A stretch of DNA of 64,000 bases from Pseudomonas sp. MYb118 (lineage in GTDB: Bacteria; Pseudomonadota; Gammaproteobacteria; Pseudomonadales; Pseudomonadaceae): assembly GCF_040947875.1 (NCBI RefSeq), contig NZ_JBFRXN010000004.1, positions 372,001 to 436,000 of the forward strand. Direction: 5' to 3'. The notes beneath the pieces are model-generated. The model worked only from the letters and a program-made list of their open reading frames with translations. It had not been told where the DNA came from and did no database searches. Below, piece after piece: positions 8,261-16,935 of this stretch. The translations under genes were made by a program, and so were the position numbers. Positions within the stretch are counted from its first letter, which is position 1; every line of letters begins with the position of its first letter.

Positions 8261-9301
8261 TCAGGCGGACTGACGATGACTGCGGCGAAATTCGCCGGGT
8301 GTCTGACCGCTCCAGCGCTTGAAGGCGCGTTGAAAGGCTTCGGCTGAGGCAAAGCCGAGCAGATAGGCGATTTCACCGAATGCCAGTTCGGTATCGCGAA
8401 TGTAAGTCATGGCCAGGTCGCGACGGGTGTCGTTGAGGATTGCGCGAAACTGCGTACCTTCCTCGGCGAGTCGGCGACGCAAGGTCCAGGTCGGCAGCTT
8501 CAGGCGTGCCGCCACTTCTTCCAGGTCGGGTTCCCGGCCACCATTGAGCAACGGACCCAAGAGGGCAGTGATGCGTTCACGCAGGCTGCGGGTGCGTGTC
8601 AGTTGTTCCAGTTCCCGTTCACACAATTCCAGCAGGTGCCGCCAGGTGCTCGGGCAGTGCACCGGATTGCGCAGGGCGAGGCTGGCCAGGCTCAATCGCA
8701 GTTGATTCTGTTCGGCGACGAACTGGATCGCACAGTCGCCCAATACCCCGTAGTCCTGCCGATAGTCCGGTGCGTCGAACTCGATGTCGATGCGCTCGGC
8801 ACGCAGCGCTGTGGTGCTGACGCTGGACAACTGCTGCAGCCAGCCGGCGATGATCGAGTCCACCACGAAGCGGTTGTAGGCGTTGTACGGGCTGATGGAG
8901 TAGAAGCGCAGCCACGCGCCCTGGGCGTCCTCGTGAAAGCTCGATTGGCCGCGATAGTTGGAGCCGTAGAGGGCTTCGAAACGAATCAGGCAGCGCGCGG
9001 CCTCGCGCACCGTGGGTGCCTGCGCCGCCGTGACCCCGGCAAGGCCGGCCTGGCTCAGGCGACTGAGCTGGCCCATGCGCAAACCCAGCGCCGGGTTGCC
9101 GGTGAGCTGGATCGCGCTGTGGCCCAGGCGCATGTAGCGTGGAATCGACAGGCGGGCGCACGCTTCACCCAGCCGTGCGGGGTCCAGGCCGTATTGTTCG
9201 AGCAAGGGGGCTGGGTCGATGTCATGGCTGCGCACCGCGTCGGCCAGGCTATGAACGAAGCCCACCGACAGATCGCCCAGGCGCATCGGCAAGGGTTTCA
9301 T
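8261..9301 (-). CDS. AraC-family transcriptional regulator (arabinose-binding-like N-terminal domain)
   Basis: The 346-aa product has a long N-terminal ligand/dimerisation domain of the type found in AraC regulators such as ArgR/OruR-like proteins (residues about 20-200, including the run NPALGLRMGQL). A C-terminal AraC helix-turn-helix pair covers residues about 240-340, ending with LGFASAEAFQRAFKRWSGQTPGEFR, the standard second helix-turn-helix signature. It lies 3 bp downstream of the nitrilase-like gene on the same strand, so the two are probably cotranscribed. The ligand is unknown. Confidence 0.85.
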   Translation of the reverse strand: MKPLPMRLGDLSVGFVHSLADAVRSHDIDPAPLLEQYGLDPARLGEACARLSIPRYMRLGHSAIQLTGNPALGLRMGQLSRLSQAGLAGVTAAQAPTVREAARCLIRFEALYGSNYRGQSSFHEDAQGAWLRFYSISPYNAYNRFVVDSIIAGWLQQLSSVSTTALRAERIDIEFDAPDYRQDYGVLGDCAIQFVAEQNQLRLSLASLALRNPVHCPSTWRHLLELCERELEQLTRTRSLRERITALLGPLLNGGREPDLEEVAARLKLPTWTLRRRLAEEGTQFRAILNDTRRDLAMTYIRDTELAFGEIAYLLGFASAEAFQRAFKRWSGQTPGEFRRSHRQSA

Positions 9302-9304
9302 CGA

Positions 9305-10435
9305 CTACAACCAGAGGTTCAGCAAGTGCGCGCCACGTGCCTCTTCGCTGGCGAAGTGCTGTCCGTCGCGGCTGAGGAAACTTTGTCCGGCGCTGCCCTG
9401 GTCCCAGAACTGGCCGCGCAGGAACACGCTCATGCCGGCGATGGCCTGGCTGCCGGGTGGCTGCGCGGTCAGGGTCAGGCGATGCCAGGCCTGGCCTTCG
9501 CTGACGTCGCCGGGCTTGAGGCTGGCGACCTCAGGCGCAGACGAACCCCGGTAACCGCGCCATGGCCGTTCCCACGTGCCGCGCCCGTTGACGAACGCCG
9601 GCACGGCCACCAGTTGCGCGCCCTGGGCATCCAGTCGGCGGTAGTTTTCCGGGTACCAGCTGTCGCGACCGATCAGCACGCCCAGACGCCCGGCGGGTGT
9701 ATCGACGACGGTCAGCGACTGGCCGTCATTGGCCTCGATCACGTCCTGCCGGGAGAACGTCGGGTGCATTTGGCGCTGGGGCTGGCCAATCGGCAGGCCG
9801 TCGCTGCCGAACACGATGCTGCTGTTGTACAACGCGCCGTGCCCGACCTTGAGGGTGCCGTCGATGACCGTCGGCTCGGGCAGCACGATGGAACCGGCCA
9901 CCAGGGTTACGTGAAATTCCTTGGCCAGGCCACCGAACAGTGCCTGGTAATCCCGGGCCATGCCTTTGGCCTTCATGCGCAGGTGCGCGTCGTCCAGGCG
10001 GTTGTCACCCCTGGCGCTGATCAGGGCGCGCAGGAACTGCACGGGGTTGCTCACCGCCAGCCAGTTCATGGCTTCCTCGATGGTGTTGGCCTGGTACAGC
10101 TCGTCCTTTTCGCCGCTGACCATCAGCCAGGTGCCGATGTGTTCCGGCAGTACGACGATGGTCTTGTCGTTCAATAGGCCTTGCAGCTGGGCTTTTTGCA
10201 GGTACGCGGCCAGTTTGCGGTGCAGGCGGTCGGGGCTTTGGTAGTCGGTGGGGAACAGTTCGGGCTGGATGCCCAGCAGGTTGCCGCGATTGGCAGGTGT
10301 GCCCTGATCGACGGTGAGGTTGATCCGCAGGTCCGACAGGTAATGCCCCGCCGGTCGATCGGCGGCCCACATGGCGTAGGTGGTCAGGGCGGCGATCAAC
10401 GCCATGGAGAATGTCAGGTACAGAAGTTTGCGCAT
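9305..10435 (-). CDS. Nitrilase-superfamily protein lacking catalytic Lys and Cys (probable pseudoenzyme)
   Basis: The 376-aa product starts with a hydrophobic segment (LLYLTFSMALIAALTTYAM) that acts as a signal peptide or membrane anchor, followed by a carbon-nitrogen hydrolase fold. Nitrilases use a Glu-Lys-Cys triad. The Glu is present (E98 in VVLPEH). The Lys position reads PQRQMHP (Q222 where RK is usual), and the nucleophile motif reads IGRDSWYPE (G256 where ICxDxxFPE is usual). Surrounding residues are well kept, so the gene is not simply decaying. A non-catalytic binding or scaffolding role is inferred. It is transcribed with the AraC gene just downstream. Confidence 0.75.
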   Translation of the reverse strand: MRKLLYLTFSMALIAALTTYAMWAADRPAGHYLSDLRINLTVDQGTPANRGNLLGIQPELFPTDYQSPDRLHRKLAAYLQKAQLQGLLNDKTIVVLPEHIGTWLMVSGEKDELYQANTIEEAMNWLAVSNPVQFLRALISARGDNRLDDAHLRMKAKGMARDYQALFGGLAKEFHVTLVAGSIVLPEPTVIDGTLKVGHGALYNSSIVFGSDGLPIGQPQRQMHPTFSRQDVIEANDGQSLTVVDTPAGRLGVLIGRDSWYPENYRRLDAQGAQLVAVPAFVNGRGTWERPWRGYRGSSAPEVASLKPGDVSEGQAWHRLTLTAQPPGSQAIAGMSVFLRGQFWDQGSAGQSFLSRDGQHFASEEARGAHLLNLWL

Positions 10436-10615
10436 GGAAAAACAGTCGACAGCCTTGTGCAGGGTTGGGGTCTGGAGTCAGTGTGGGTTCGAGGCTACGG
10501 CAAAACAACGGGCAGGGGGAAATGAAGCGGGGTTTTTTTGGTTTTTTTTGTTGTCCTGGTGATGGCAACTGTTTCTGTAGGAGCGAGCTTGCTCGCGATG
10601 GCGGCCTTCGACTTT

Positions 10616-10895
10616 GTACATATCCGTTGCTGCGGTAACGGCTGCTTATGGTTCCGCCCTTACGGCGGGTCCCTTTTGGCAAGCGCCCCAAAAGGAACCA
10701 AAAACGCTCGCCCCAGCGTACGGCCCCTCGCTGGCGCTCGGGGTTCCTTCGCTCCGGCATCCATCCGGGGACATCGCCTCCGGTTTGCTTCGCTGCACCT
10801 CCTCTCGATGTGTGCGGCTGCGCCGCACGGCGCTACGCGCCCACTCCCCGGATGAATGCCTCCACTCAGCCTGCCGAAGGGGCGGGTGGATCAAG
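10616..10895 (+). repeat. 280-bp structured dispersed repeat, copy A
   Basis: The element runs from GTACATATCC to GGGTGGATCAAG. It contains hairpin 1 (CCGCC-cttac-GGCGG), hairpin 2 (CCTTTTGG, loop caagcgcc, CCAAAAGG at 10672-10695), a GTGCGGC-tgc-GCCGCAC hairpin, a GGCGC-tac-GCGCC hairpin, and a long-range stem GCATCCATCCGGGGA with TCCCCGGATGAATGC. Four more copies lie in the window. A REP lies about 15 bp upstream, and a GATCAA-type microrepeat follows. Confidence 0.85.
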
Positions 10896-11127
10896 AGCAA
10901 GATCAAGATCAAAAGCAGGATCAAAAGCTTGCTGTTCTCCCCCGCCCCCTGTGGGAGCGAGCCTGCTCGCGATAACGATCTGACAGTCACCCCAATATCA
11001 ACTGACGGACACTGCCCCTGTGGGAGCGGGCTTGCCCGCGAAGGCGGTCGGCCAGCCGCCACATTATCTGCTGGTGTACCTGCCCCCTGTAGGAGCGAGC
11101 TTGCTCGCGATGGCGGCCTTCGACTTT

Positions 11128-11407
11128 GTACATGTCCATTGCTGCGGTCACGGCTGCTTATGGTTTCGCCCTTACGGCGAGTCCCTTTTGGCAAGCGCGC
11201 CAAAAGGAACCAAAAACGCTCGCCCCAGCGTACGGCCCCTCGCCAGGGCGAGGGGTTCCTTCGCTCCGGCATCCATCCGGGGACATCGCCTCCGGTTTGC
11301 TTCGCTGCACCTCCTCTCGATGTGTGCGGCTACGCCGCACGGCGCTGCGCGCCTTCTCCCCGGATGAATGCCTCCACTCAGCCTGCCGAAGGGGCGGGTG
11401 GATCAAG
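11128..11407 (+). repeat. 280-bp structured dispersed repeat, copy B
   Basis: This copy is about 90 percent identical to copy A and in the same orientation, 232 bp after it. Hairpin 1 reads TCGCC-cttac-GGCGA, so both sides of the outer pair differ from copy A in a compensatory way. The central segment CCCCTCGCC-AG-GGCGAGGGG forms a perfect 9-bp stem, unlike the other copies. Confidence 0.85.
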
Positions 11408-11460
11408 ATCAAAAGCAGATCAAGAGCAAGATCAAAGGCTTGCTGTCCTGTTCTCCCCCC

Positions 11461-11562
11461 CTGTAGGAGCGAGCATGCTCGCGATGGTCGTCAACGATGA
11501 CGCGGGATGTCTGGATGCCTGCGGTGTCTGGTCCACCATAGCGAGCAAGCTCGCTCCTACAG
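11461..11562. repeat. REPIN
   Basis: Two inverted REP palindromes flank a spacer containing GGTCGTCAACGATGACGC, directly after the microrepeat of copy B. Confidence 0.9.
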
Positions 11563-11723
11563 GTTAGTCCGCGGTCTTTGTGGGAGCGGGCTTGCTCGCG
11601 AAGGCGGTGGTTCTATTGCCATGGGGGTTGGATGTGCCGAATTCGTCATTGCTCCTGGCTAAACGGATCAAGCCTTGGGCCTCCTTCTGCGCCAGGCTGA
11701 ACGGTCTGTTCAAGGAGTGGATT

Positions 11724-12731
11724 ATGATCCGACTGACCCTGGCCGAGGCTCGTGAGCTGGCCGAATCAATTTTGTTGCACAACGGTTTCAATCTGGCCCA
11801 CGCCCAGGCGGTGACGGCTACGGTGATTGCCGGGGAGCGTGATGGCTGTGCGTCGCATGGTTTGTACCGGGTGCTGGGCTGTGTGAATTCGCTGCGTGCG
11901 GGGAAAGTGTCGGCGGATGCGCAGCCGCAGGTGGTTGATCAGGCGCCGTCGATTGTGCGGGTCGATGCTGCCGGTGGTTTTTCGCAGTTGGCGTTTCAGG
12001 CGGGGTTGCCGTTGTTGATGGAGAAGACCCGGGCCAATGGCATTGCCGCGCTGGCGATCAATCGTTGTGTGCATTTTTCGGCATTGTGGGTTGAGATCGA
12101 GCAGCTGACCGCCGCCGGGTTGGTGGCGCTGGCGTGTAATCCCAGCCATGCCTGGGTGGCGCCGGCGGGGGGGCATCAGCCGGTGTTTGGTACCAACCCC
12201 ATTGCCTTCGGTTGGCCGCGGCCGGGCAAGGATCCGTTTGTCTTCGACTTCGCCACCAGTGCGATTGCCCGGGGCGATATCGAGTTGCATCGGCGGGCAG
12301 GCAAGGCCATCCCGGAAGGCTGGGGCGTGGATGCACAGGGCCAGCCGAGCACCGATGCCAACGTGGTGCTCGATAGCGGTGCGATGCTGACTTTCGGTGG
12401 GCACAAGGGCTCGGCGTTGGCGGCGATGGTCGAGTTGATTGCCGGTCCCCTGATTGGCGACCTCACCAGTGCCGAGTCCCTGGCTTATGACGCGGGCAGC
12501 AAGTCATCGCCTTACCATGGCGAGCTGATCATCGCCTTCGATCCGCAGCGGTTCCTTGGCGGCAGCAGCGAGCAGCATCTGGCGCGGGCCGAGGTGTTGT
12601 TCGACAGCATTCAGGGCCAGGGCGCCCGCTTGCCGTCGCAAAGGCGCTACGAAGCACGGGCGCGCAGCCTGGAGGAGGGCGTGCAGATTCCTGAGGCGCT
12701 GTACAACGATCTGAGGGCGTTGCTGGGATAA
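11724..12731 (+). CDS. Ldh-family reductase, probably delta1-pyrroline-2-carboxylate/delta1-piperideine-2-carboxylate reductase
   Basis: The 335-aa product belongs to the malate/L-lactate dehydrogenase (type 2) family, with signatures SHGLYRV near residue 50, NRCVHFSALW near 115, and FGTNPIAFGWPRP followed by FDFATSAIARG. Members in hydroxyproline clusters use NAD(P)H to reduce delta1-pyrroline-2-carboxylate to L-proline, the second step of 3-hydroxyproline breakdown. The ATG at 11724 follows AAGGAG by 6 bp; the open frame upstream to 11580 only reads REP sequence. It converges on the semialdehyde dehydrogenase gene and shares a bidirectional terminator with it. The context (3-hydroxyproline dehydratases nearby) supports the role. 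Confidence 0.75.
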   Translation: MIRLTLAEARELAESILLHNGFNLAHAQAVTATVIAGERDGCASHGLYRVLGCVNSLRAGKVSADAQPQVVDQAPSIVRVDAAGGFSQLAFQAGLPLLMEKTRANGIAALAINRCVHFSALWVEIEQLTAAGLVALACNPSHAWVAPAGGHQPVFGTNPIAFGWPRPGKDPFVFDFATSAIARGDIELHRRAGKAIPEGWGVDAQGQPSTDANVVLDSGAMLTFGGHKGSALAAMVELIAGPLIGDLTSAESLAYDAGSKSSPYHGELIIAFDPQRFLGGSSEQHLARAEVLFDSIQGQGARLPSQRRYEARARSLEEGVQIPEALYNDLRALLG

Positions 12732-12737
12732 CGACAA

Positions 12738-12769
12738 AGCGCCACCGAACCCTCGGTGGCGCTTTTTTT
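12738..12769. terminator. Bidirectional terminator between convergent genes
   Basis: AGCGCCACCGA pairs with TCGGTGGCGCT over a 4-nt loop, with A's on the left and T's on the right. It serves the reductase gene and the opposing dehydrogenase gene. Confidence 0.9.
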
Positions 12770-14348
12770 ACAGCGCGTCGCGCGTACTTGCACCGTCCAC
12801 CAGTCGGGCGATGCCCAGCGGGTTGGCGTTCTGCAAGGGTTCGGGCAACAGCGCATCGGGGCAGTTCTGGTAGCACACCGGGCGCAGGAAACGCTCGATG
12901 GCCAGGCTGCCGACCGAGGTGCCGCGGGCATCGGAAGTGGCCGGGTAAGGGCCGCCATGCACCATGGCATCACAAACTTCGACACCGGTCGGGTAGCCGT
13001 TGAACAGCACCCGGCCGACTTTCTGTTCCAGCAGCGGCAGCAGGCTGGCGTGTTGTTGCAGGTCACCGGCCTCGGCAATCAGCGTCGCCGTCAGTTGCCC
13101 GTGCAGGCTGTGCAAGGCGCCTTGCAGCTCGGCTGCATCGGCGACTTCCACCAGCACCGTCGCCGGGCCGAACACTTCTTCCTGCAACAGCGGGTTACCG
13201 TCGAGCAACAGGCTGACGTCGGCCTTGAACAGTTGCGGCTGCGCTTGGCTGCCGTGTTGTTCGCCACCGGCCAGGTGCTCGATGCCCGGTTGCGCCCGCA
13301 GGGCCTGCACCCCCTTGGTGTAGCTGGCGAGCGTGCCGCGGTTGAGCATGGTCTGCGCCGGTTGCTCGGCCATCAGCCCCACCAGCGAGGCGGTGAAGGC
13401 ACTGAAGGCCGGCGAGCGGATGCCGATCACCAGGCCTGGGTTGGTGCAGAACTGGCCGCAGCCGAGCACCACCGAGGCGGCCAGTTCACTGGCGATTTTC
13501 TCGCCGCGCAGATGTAAGGCCTCGGGCAGTATCACCACCGGATTGATGCTGCTCATTTCGGCAAACACCGGGATCGGTTGCGCACGGGCGGCGGCCATGT
13601 CGCACAACGCGCGACCGCCCTTGAGCGAACCGGTAAAGCCCACGGCCTGGATCGCCGGGTGCTTGACCAGCGCTTCACCGACCCCGGCGCCATAGATCAT
13701 GTTGAACACACCCTTGGGCATGCCGGTCTGCTCGGCGGCGCGGATGATCGCATCGGCTACGTGCTCGGCGGTCGCCATGTGCCCGCTGTGCGCCTTGAAC
13801 ACCACCGGGCAACCGGCGGCGAGGGCGGCCGCGGTATCGCCGCCGGCGGTGGAGAAGGCCAGGGGGAAGTTGCTCGCGCCAAACACCGCTACCGGGCCGA
13901 CGCCGATCCGGTACTGGCGCAGGTCCACCCGTGGCAGCGGCTGGCGCTCGGGCAGCGCACGGTCGATGCGCGCGCCATAAAAATCCCCACGGCGCAGCAC
14001 CTGAGCAAACAGGCGCATCTGGTTGCTGGTGCGCAGGCGCTCGCCCTGGATGCGGGCGGCGGGCAGGGCGGTTTCGCGGCTGACCAGGCTGATGAAGTCG
14101 GCGTCCAGCGCTTCCAGCTGCGTGGCGATGGCCTCGAGGAATTCGGCGCGGCGACTGGCCGGCAGGGCGCGAAAGATCGGGTAGGCCACAGCGGCGGCTT
14201 CGGCGGCGGCATCGACTTCTGCGCCGGTGGCCTGGCGGAAGGTGTAGGGCAGGGCGTCACCGGTGCTGGCGTCAAAGCTGCGCAGGGTGATGTCGCCGGC
14301 AGCGCTGCGTGCGCCGCCGATGTACTGGTGGCCGATGATCTCGGACAT
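12768..14348 (-). CDS. 2,5-dioxovalerate (alpha-ketoglutarate semialdehyde) dehydrogenase
   Basis: The 526-aa product is an NAD(P)-dependent aldehyde dehydrogenase of the ketoglutarate semialdehyde type, the last step converting the product of the LhpC-like deaminase to 2-oxoglutarate. Visible motifs are FGASNFPLAFS and GGDTAAALAAGCPVVFKAHSGH (cofactor binding), FTGS, the catalytic-Glu region FAEMSSINPV and the catalytic cysteine in GCGQFCTNPGL. The start ATG at 14348 follows AAAGGAGTTTCC; the frame stays open further upstream but reads antisense to the transporter. It is the last gene of the minus-strand hydroxyproline gene series. Confidence 0.9.
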   Translation of the reverse strand: MSEIIGHQYIGGARSAAGDITLRSFDASTGDALPYTFRQATGAEVDAAAEAAAVAYPIFRALPASRRAEFLEAIATQLEALDADFISLVSRETALPAARIQGERLRTSNQMRLFAQVLRRGDFYGARIDRALPERQPLPRVDLRQYRIGVGPVAVFGASNFPLAFSTAGGDTAAALAAGCPVVFKAHSGHMATAEHVADAIIRAAEQTGMPKGVFNMIYGAGVGEALVKHPAIQAVGFTGSLKGGRALCDMAAARAQPIPVFAEMSSINPVVILPEALHLRGEKIASELAASVVLGCGQFCTNPGLVIGIRSPAFSAFTASLVGLMAEQPAQTMLNRGTLASYTKGVQALRAQPGIEHLAGGEQHGSQAQPQLFKADVSLLLDGNPLLQEEVFGPATVLVEVADAAELQGALHSLHGQLTATLIAEAGDLQQHASLLPLLEQKVGRVLFNGYPTGVEVCDAMVHGGPYPATSDARGTSVGSLAIERFLRPVCYQNCPDALLPEPLQNANPLGIARLVDGASTRDAL

Positions 14349-14416
14349 GGAAACTCCTTTTGCAAAAAGCGGGGGACTGCGGGACACGACAACGCGTGTC
14401 CCGCAGGGAGGGAAGG

Positions 14417-15817
14417 TCAGGCCAGCGAATCGCTGCGGCGGGCGCCGCTTGCCTGGCCGGCGTTTGCGGTGGCGGCGACACGGGCGGCTGCCTCGCTGTC
14501 GACCAGGTGCAGCGACTTGCCACGGGTTTCCCGGGTCAGGCCGACGGCGACGATGGAGATCAGCGCAGCAGCCACCAGGTACAGCGCGATGGGGGTCGAA
14601 CTCTGGTACTTGTTGAGCAGGGTGATGGCAATCAGCGGTGCCAGCGAACCGGCGAAGATCGGCGCCACCTGGTAGCACAGCGACAACGCGGTGTAGCGCA
14701 CGTGGGTCGGGAACATTTCCGCCATCAAGGCCGAGTAGGGCGCGTAGGTCATCGACTCGATGGCCAGGCCCAGGGTGATCGCGGCCATGATCAGCCAGTT
14801 GTTGCCGGTGTCCATCATCGGGAAGCCGACGAAACCCCAGAACGCCGTGAGCACCGCGCCGGTCAGGTACACCGGTTTGCGTCCGACCAGGTCAGACAGG
14901 TAACCCATCAGCGGGATCAGGAAGAAGTGCAGCAGGTGGGCGCCGAACATCAGCAGCAGGATCTGCGTGGTGTCCTTGTGCACCACCAGTTTGAGGTAGG
15001 TGATCGAGAACGTCACCACGGTGTAGTAGAGGATGTTTTCGGCGAACCGCGCGCCGATGCCGACCAGCACCGAGCGCCAGTGGTGACGCAGCACTTCGAC
15101 CACGCCCAGTTGCTGCTGTTTGGTCTGTGCCTGTTTGGCCTGGGCTTCCTTGAAAATCGCCGCGTCATCGACGCTGGTACGGATCCAGTAGCCGATCAGC
15201 ACCACGAGCGCAGACAACCAGAACGCCACACGCCAGCCCCAGGCGAGGAACTGTTCTTCCGACAGGGTCGACGACAACGCCAGCAGGGCAATGGTCGCCA
15301 ACAGGTTACCGGCTGGCACACCGGCCTGCGGCCAACTGGCCCAGAAGCCGCGGCGGTTGTCCGGGCAATGTTCGGACACCAGCAAAATCGCGCCGCCCCA
15401 TTCACCGCCGAAGGCGAAGCCCTGGATCAGGCGCAGCAGCACCAGTAGCACGGGCGCGGCGTAGCCGATCTCGTTGAAGCCGGGCAGGCAGCCCATCAGG
15501 AAGGTGGTGATGCCGACCAGCCACCAGGCTCAGTTGCAGCAGGCGTTTGCGCCCGAGTTTATCGCCGTAATGACCGAACACCAGGCCACCCAGGGGGCGG
15601 GCGAGAAAGCCGACGGCATACAGGGCGAAGGCGGCGATGATGCCGTCGATGGCATTGCCGGTCTGGCGGAAGAACAACTGGCCGAGACCAGGGCCGAGGC
15701 GGTGCCGTACAGAAAGAATTCATACCATTCGGCGACGGTGCCGGCCATGGCGGCGGCTACGACACGCTTGAGTCCGGCAGGTGGGGTTGCGCTGTGAGTG
15801 TGTTGAGTGTTGGGCAT
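14417..15817 (-). pseudogene. MFS (MHS-type) transporter interrupted by two 1-nt indels
   Basis: Three reading-frame pieces together give a metabolite:H+ symporter of about 465 aa (12 membrane segments) related to shikimate/proline-betaine carriers. The N-terminal piece runs [13 protein letters not shown] to [11 protein letters not shown]; near 15690 a T seems missing, so expected VFGQLFFRQ is read as VSASCSS. The middle piece includes [14 protein letters not shown] and KLGRKRLLQ. Near 15525 an extra G disrupts LVLVGITTF before [11 protein letters not shown] resumes the original frame. The frame between the indels hits a stop if read through. Both indels are in short homopolymer contexts, so they are either sequencing errors or real inactivation. 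The position suggests hydroxyproline or pyrroline carboxylate uptake. Confidence 0.8.
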
Positions 15818-15886
15818 GCTGGCGTTTCCTGTAGCGGCGCAAAAAAACAGGCAACCGGGCCGGGTCCTCGCGGACCCACCCGGCAA

Positions 15887-16810
15887 TCACTCAGAGACCG
15901 ACGTCTGGCAGGTGCGGACGGTCGGCCAGGGCCTGTGGCGCATGATCTGCTCGACAAACACGCGGTCGGCTTCCGGCAGGGCCAGGCGCGGTGGACGGGT
16001 CAGCGCGCTGCCGCGACCGGCGATGGCTTCGCACAGCTTGATGCACTGCACCAGGTCGGCACGGGCATCCAGGTGCAGGATCGGCATCAGCCATTCGTAG
16101 ATCGGCATGGCTTCGGCAAAACGACCGGCCTTGGCCAGGCGGAAGATGGTCTCGCCTTCTTTCGGGAACACGTTGGACATGCCCGAAACCCAGCCTTCGG
16201 CGCCCACGGCGATGCTTTCCAGAACCACGTCGTCGAGGCCGGCGAACAGCACGAAACGGTCACCGACTTCATTGCGCACGTCGATGAAGCGGCGGGTGTC
16301 GCCCGAGGAATCCTTGAAGCACACCACGTTGTCGCAGTCGGCCAGGGAAATCAGGATGTCCGGGGTCACGTCGTTTTTGTAGATCGGCGGGTTGTTGTAG
16401 ACCATCAGCGGTACGTCGGCGTTTTTCGCCACGTAGCGGTAGTGCTCGGCGGTCTCGAACGGCTTGGAGCCGTAGACCAGCGCCGGCATCAGCATCACGC
16501 CATCGACGCCGACCTTGCGCACCGAGTTGGCCACCTTGGCCGCTTGCACGCTGGTGAACTCGGCCACGCCGCAGATCACCGGCACCCGGCCACGGGAGGC
16601 ATCGACCGCGACTTCGGTCACGGCGATTTTTTCTTCGGCGGTCAGCGAAGTGTTCTCGCCCACCGAACCGCACACCACCAGGCCCGATACGCCGTCACGA
16701 ATGACGTTGGAAATGACTTCGTGGGTCTTGTCCAGGTTAATGGTGAAGTCATCGTTGAATTGCGTGGTGACGGCGGGGAAGACGCCACTCCAGTTAATGC
16801 GCTTGCTCAT
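15887..16810 (-). CDS. lhpC: DapA-family delta1-pyrroline-4-hydroxy-2-carboxylate deaminase (LhpC-like)
   Basis: The 307-aa product is a dihydrodipicolinate synthase/N-acetylneuraminate lyase family TIM barrel. It has the Schiff-base lysine K166 (VVCFKDSSGD) and the conserved tyrosine Y138 (LMVYNNPP). In hydroxyproline pathways this enzyme deaminates delta1-pyrroline-4-hydroxy-2-carboxylate to ketoglutarate semialdehyde, the substrate of the dehydrogenase gene two positions downstream. The ATG follows GGAGGCAACA. A GntR-type palindrome lies 28-37 bp upstream (16838-16847), so this gene heads a transcription unit with the transporter and dehydrogenase. Confidence 0.85.
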   Translation of the reverse strand: MSKRINWSGVFPAVTTQFNDDFTINLDKTHEVISNVIRDGVSGLVVCGSVGENTSLTAEEKIAVTEVAVDASRGRVPVICGVAEFTSVQAAKVANSVRKVGVDGVMLMPALVYGSKPFETAEHYRYVAKNADVPLMVYNNPPIYKNDVTPDILISLADCDNVVCFKDSSGDTRRFIDVRNEVGDRFVLFAGLDDVVLESIAVGAEGWVSGMSNVFPKEGETIFRLAKAGRFAEAMPIYEWLMPILHLDARADLVQCIKLCEAIAGRGSALTRPPRLALPEADRVFVEQIMRHRPWPTVRTCQTSVSE

Positions 16811-16834
16811 TGTTGCCTCCGGTTTGTTTATTGT

Positions 16835-16850
16835 ATTTCGTATACGATAT
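16835..16850. promoter_or_regulatory. GntR-type operator upstream of lhpC
   Basis: ATTTCGTATACGATAT contains the perfect 10-bp palindrome TCGTATACGA. The identical 16-mer occurs at 22755-22770, and a near copy lies upstream of the GntR gene at 30631-30646. Confidence 0.75.
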
Positions 16851-16935
16851 TTAAAATGAAACGAATCGGCTAGTACTGTTTCGGGTTTTTCAGTGATTTT
16901 TTTTGCCGTTGGTCCGGGTGTTCACCCGGCCCGGC

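Larger units (their letters stand above)
10436..11723. other. Repeat-rich intergenic region
   Basis: I see no protein gene in these 1.29 kb. The region is a chain of repeats: a REP at 10575-10602, the 280-bp structured repeat (copy A), a GATCAA microrepeat, REPs near 10949-10973, 11018-11046 and 11087-11115, copy B of the 280-bp repeat, another microrepeat, a REPIN at 11461-11562 and one more REP at about 11578-11606. Long open frames across it simply read through repeat units. Confidence 0.85.

Noticed and set aside
10614..11567. Long open frames across the repeat region (up to about 317 codons) and the recurrent MPERRNP- and SPDECLHSA-type peptides
   Set aside because: They occur wherever the 280-bp repeat occurs, on both strands, without ribosome-binding sites; the base changes between copies preserve RNA pairing, not protein sequence.
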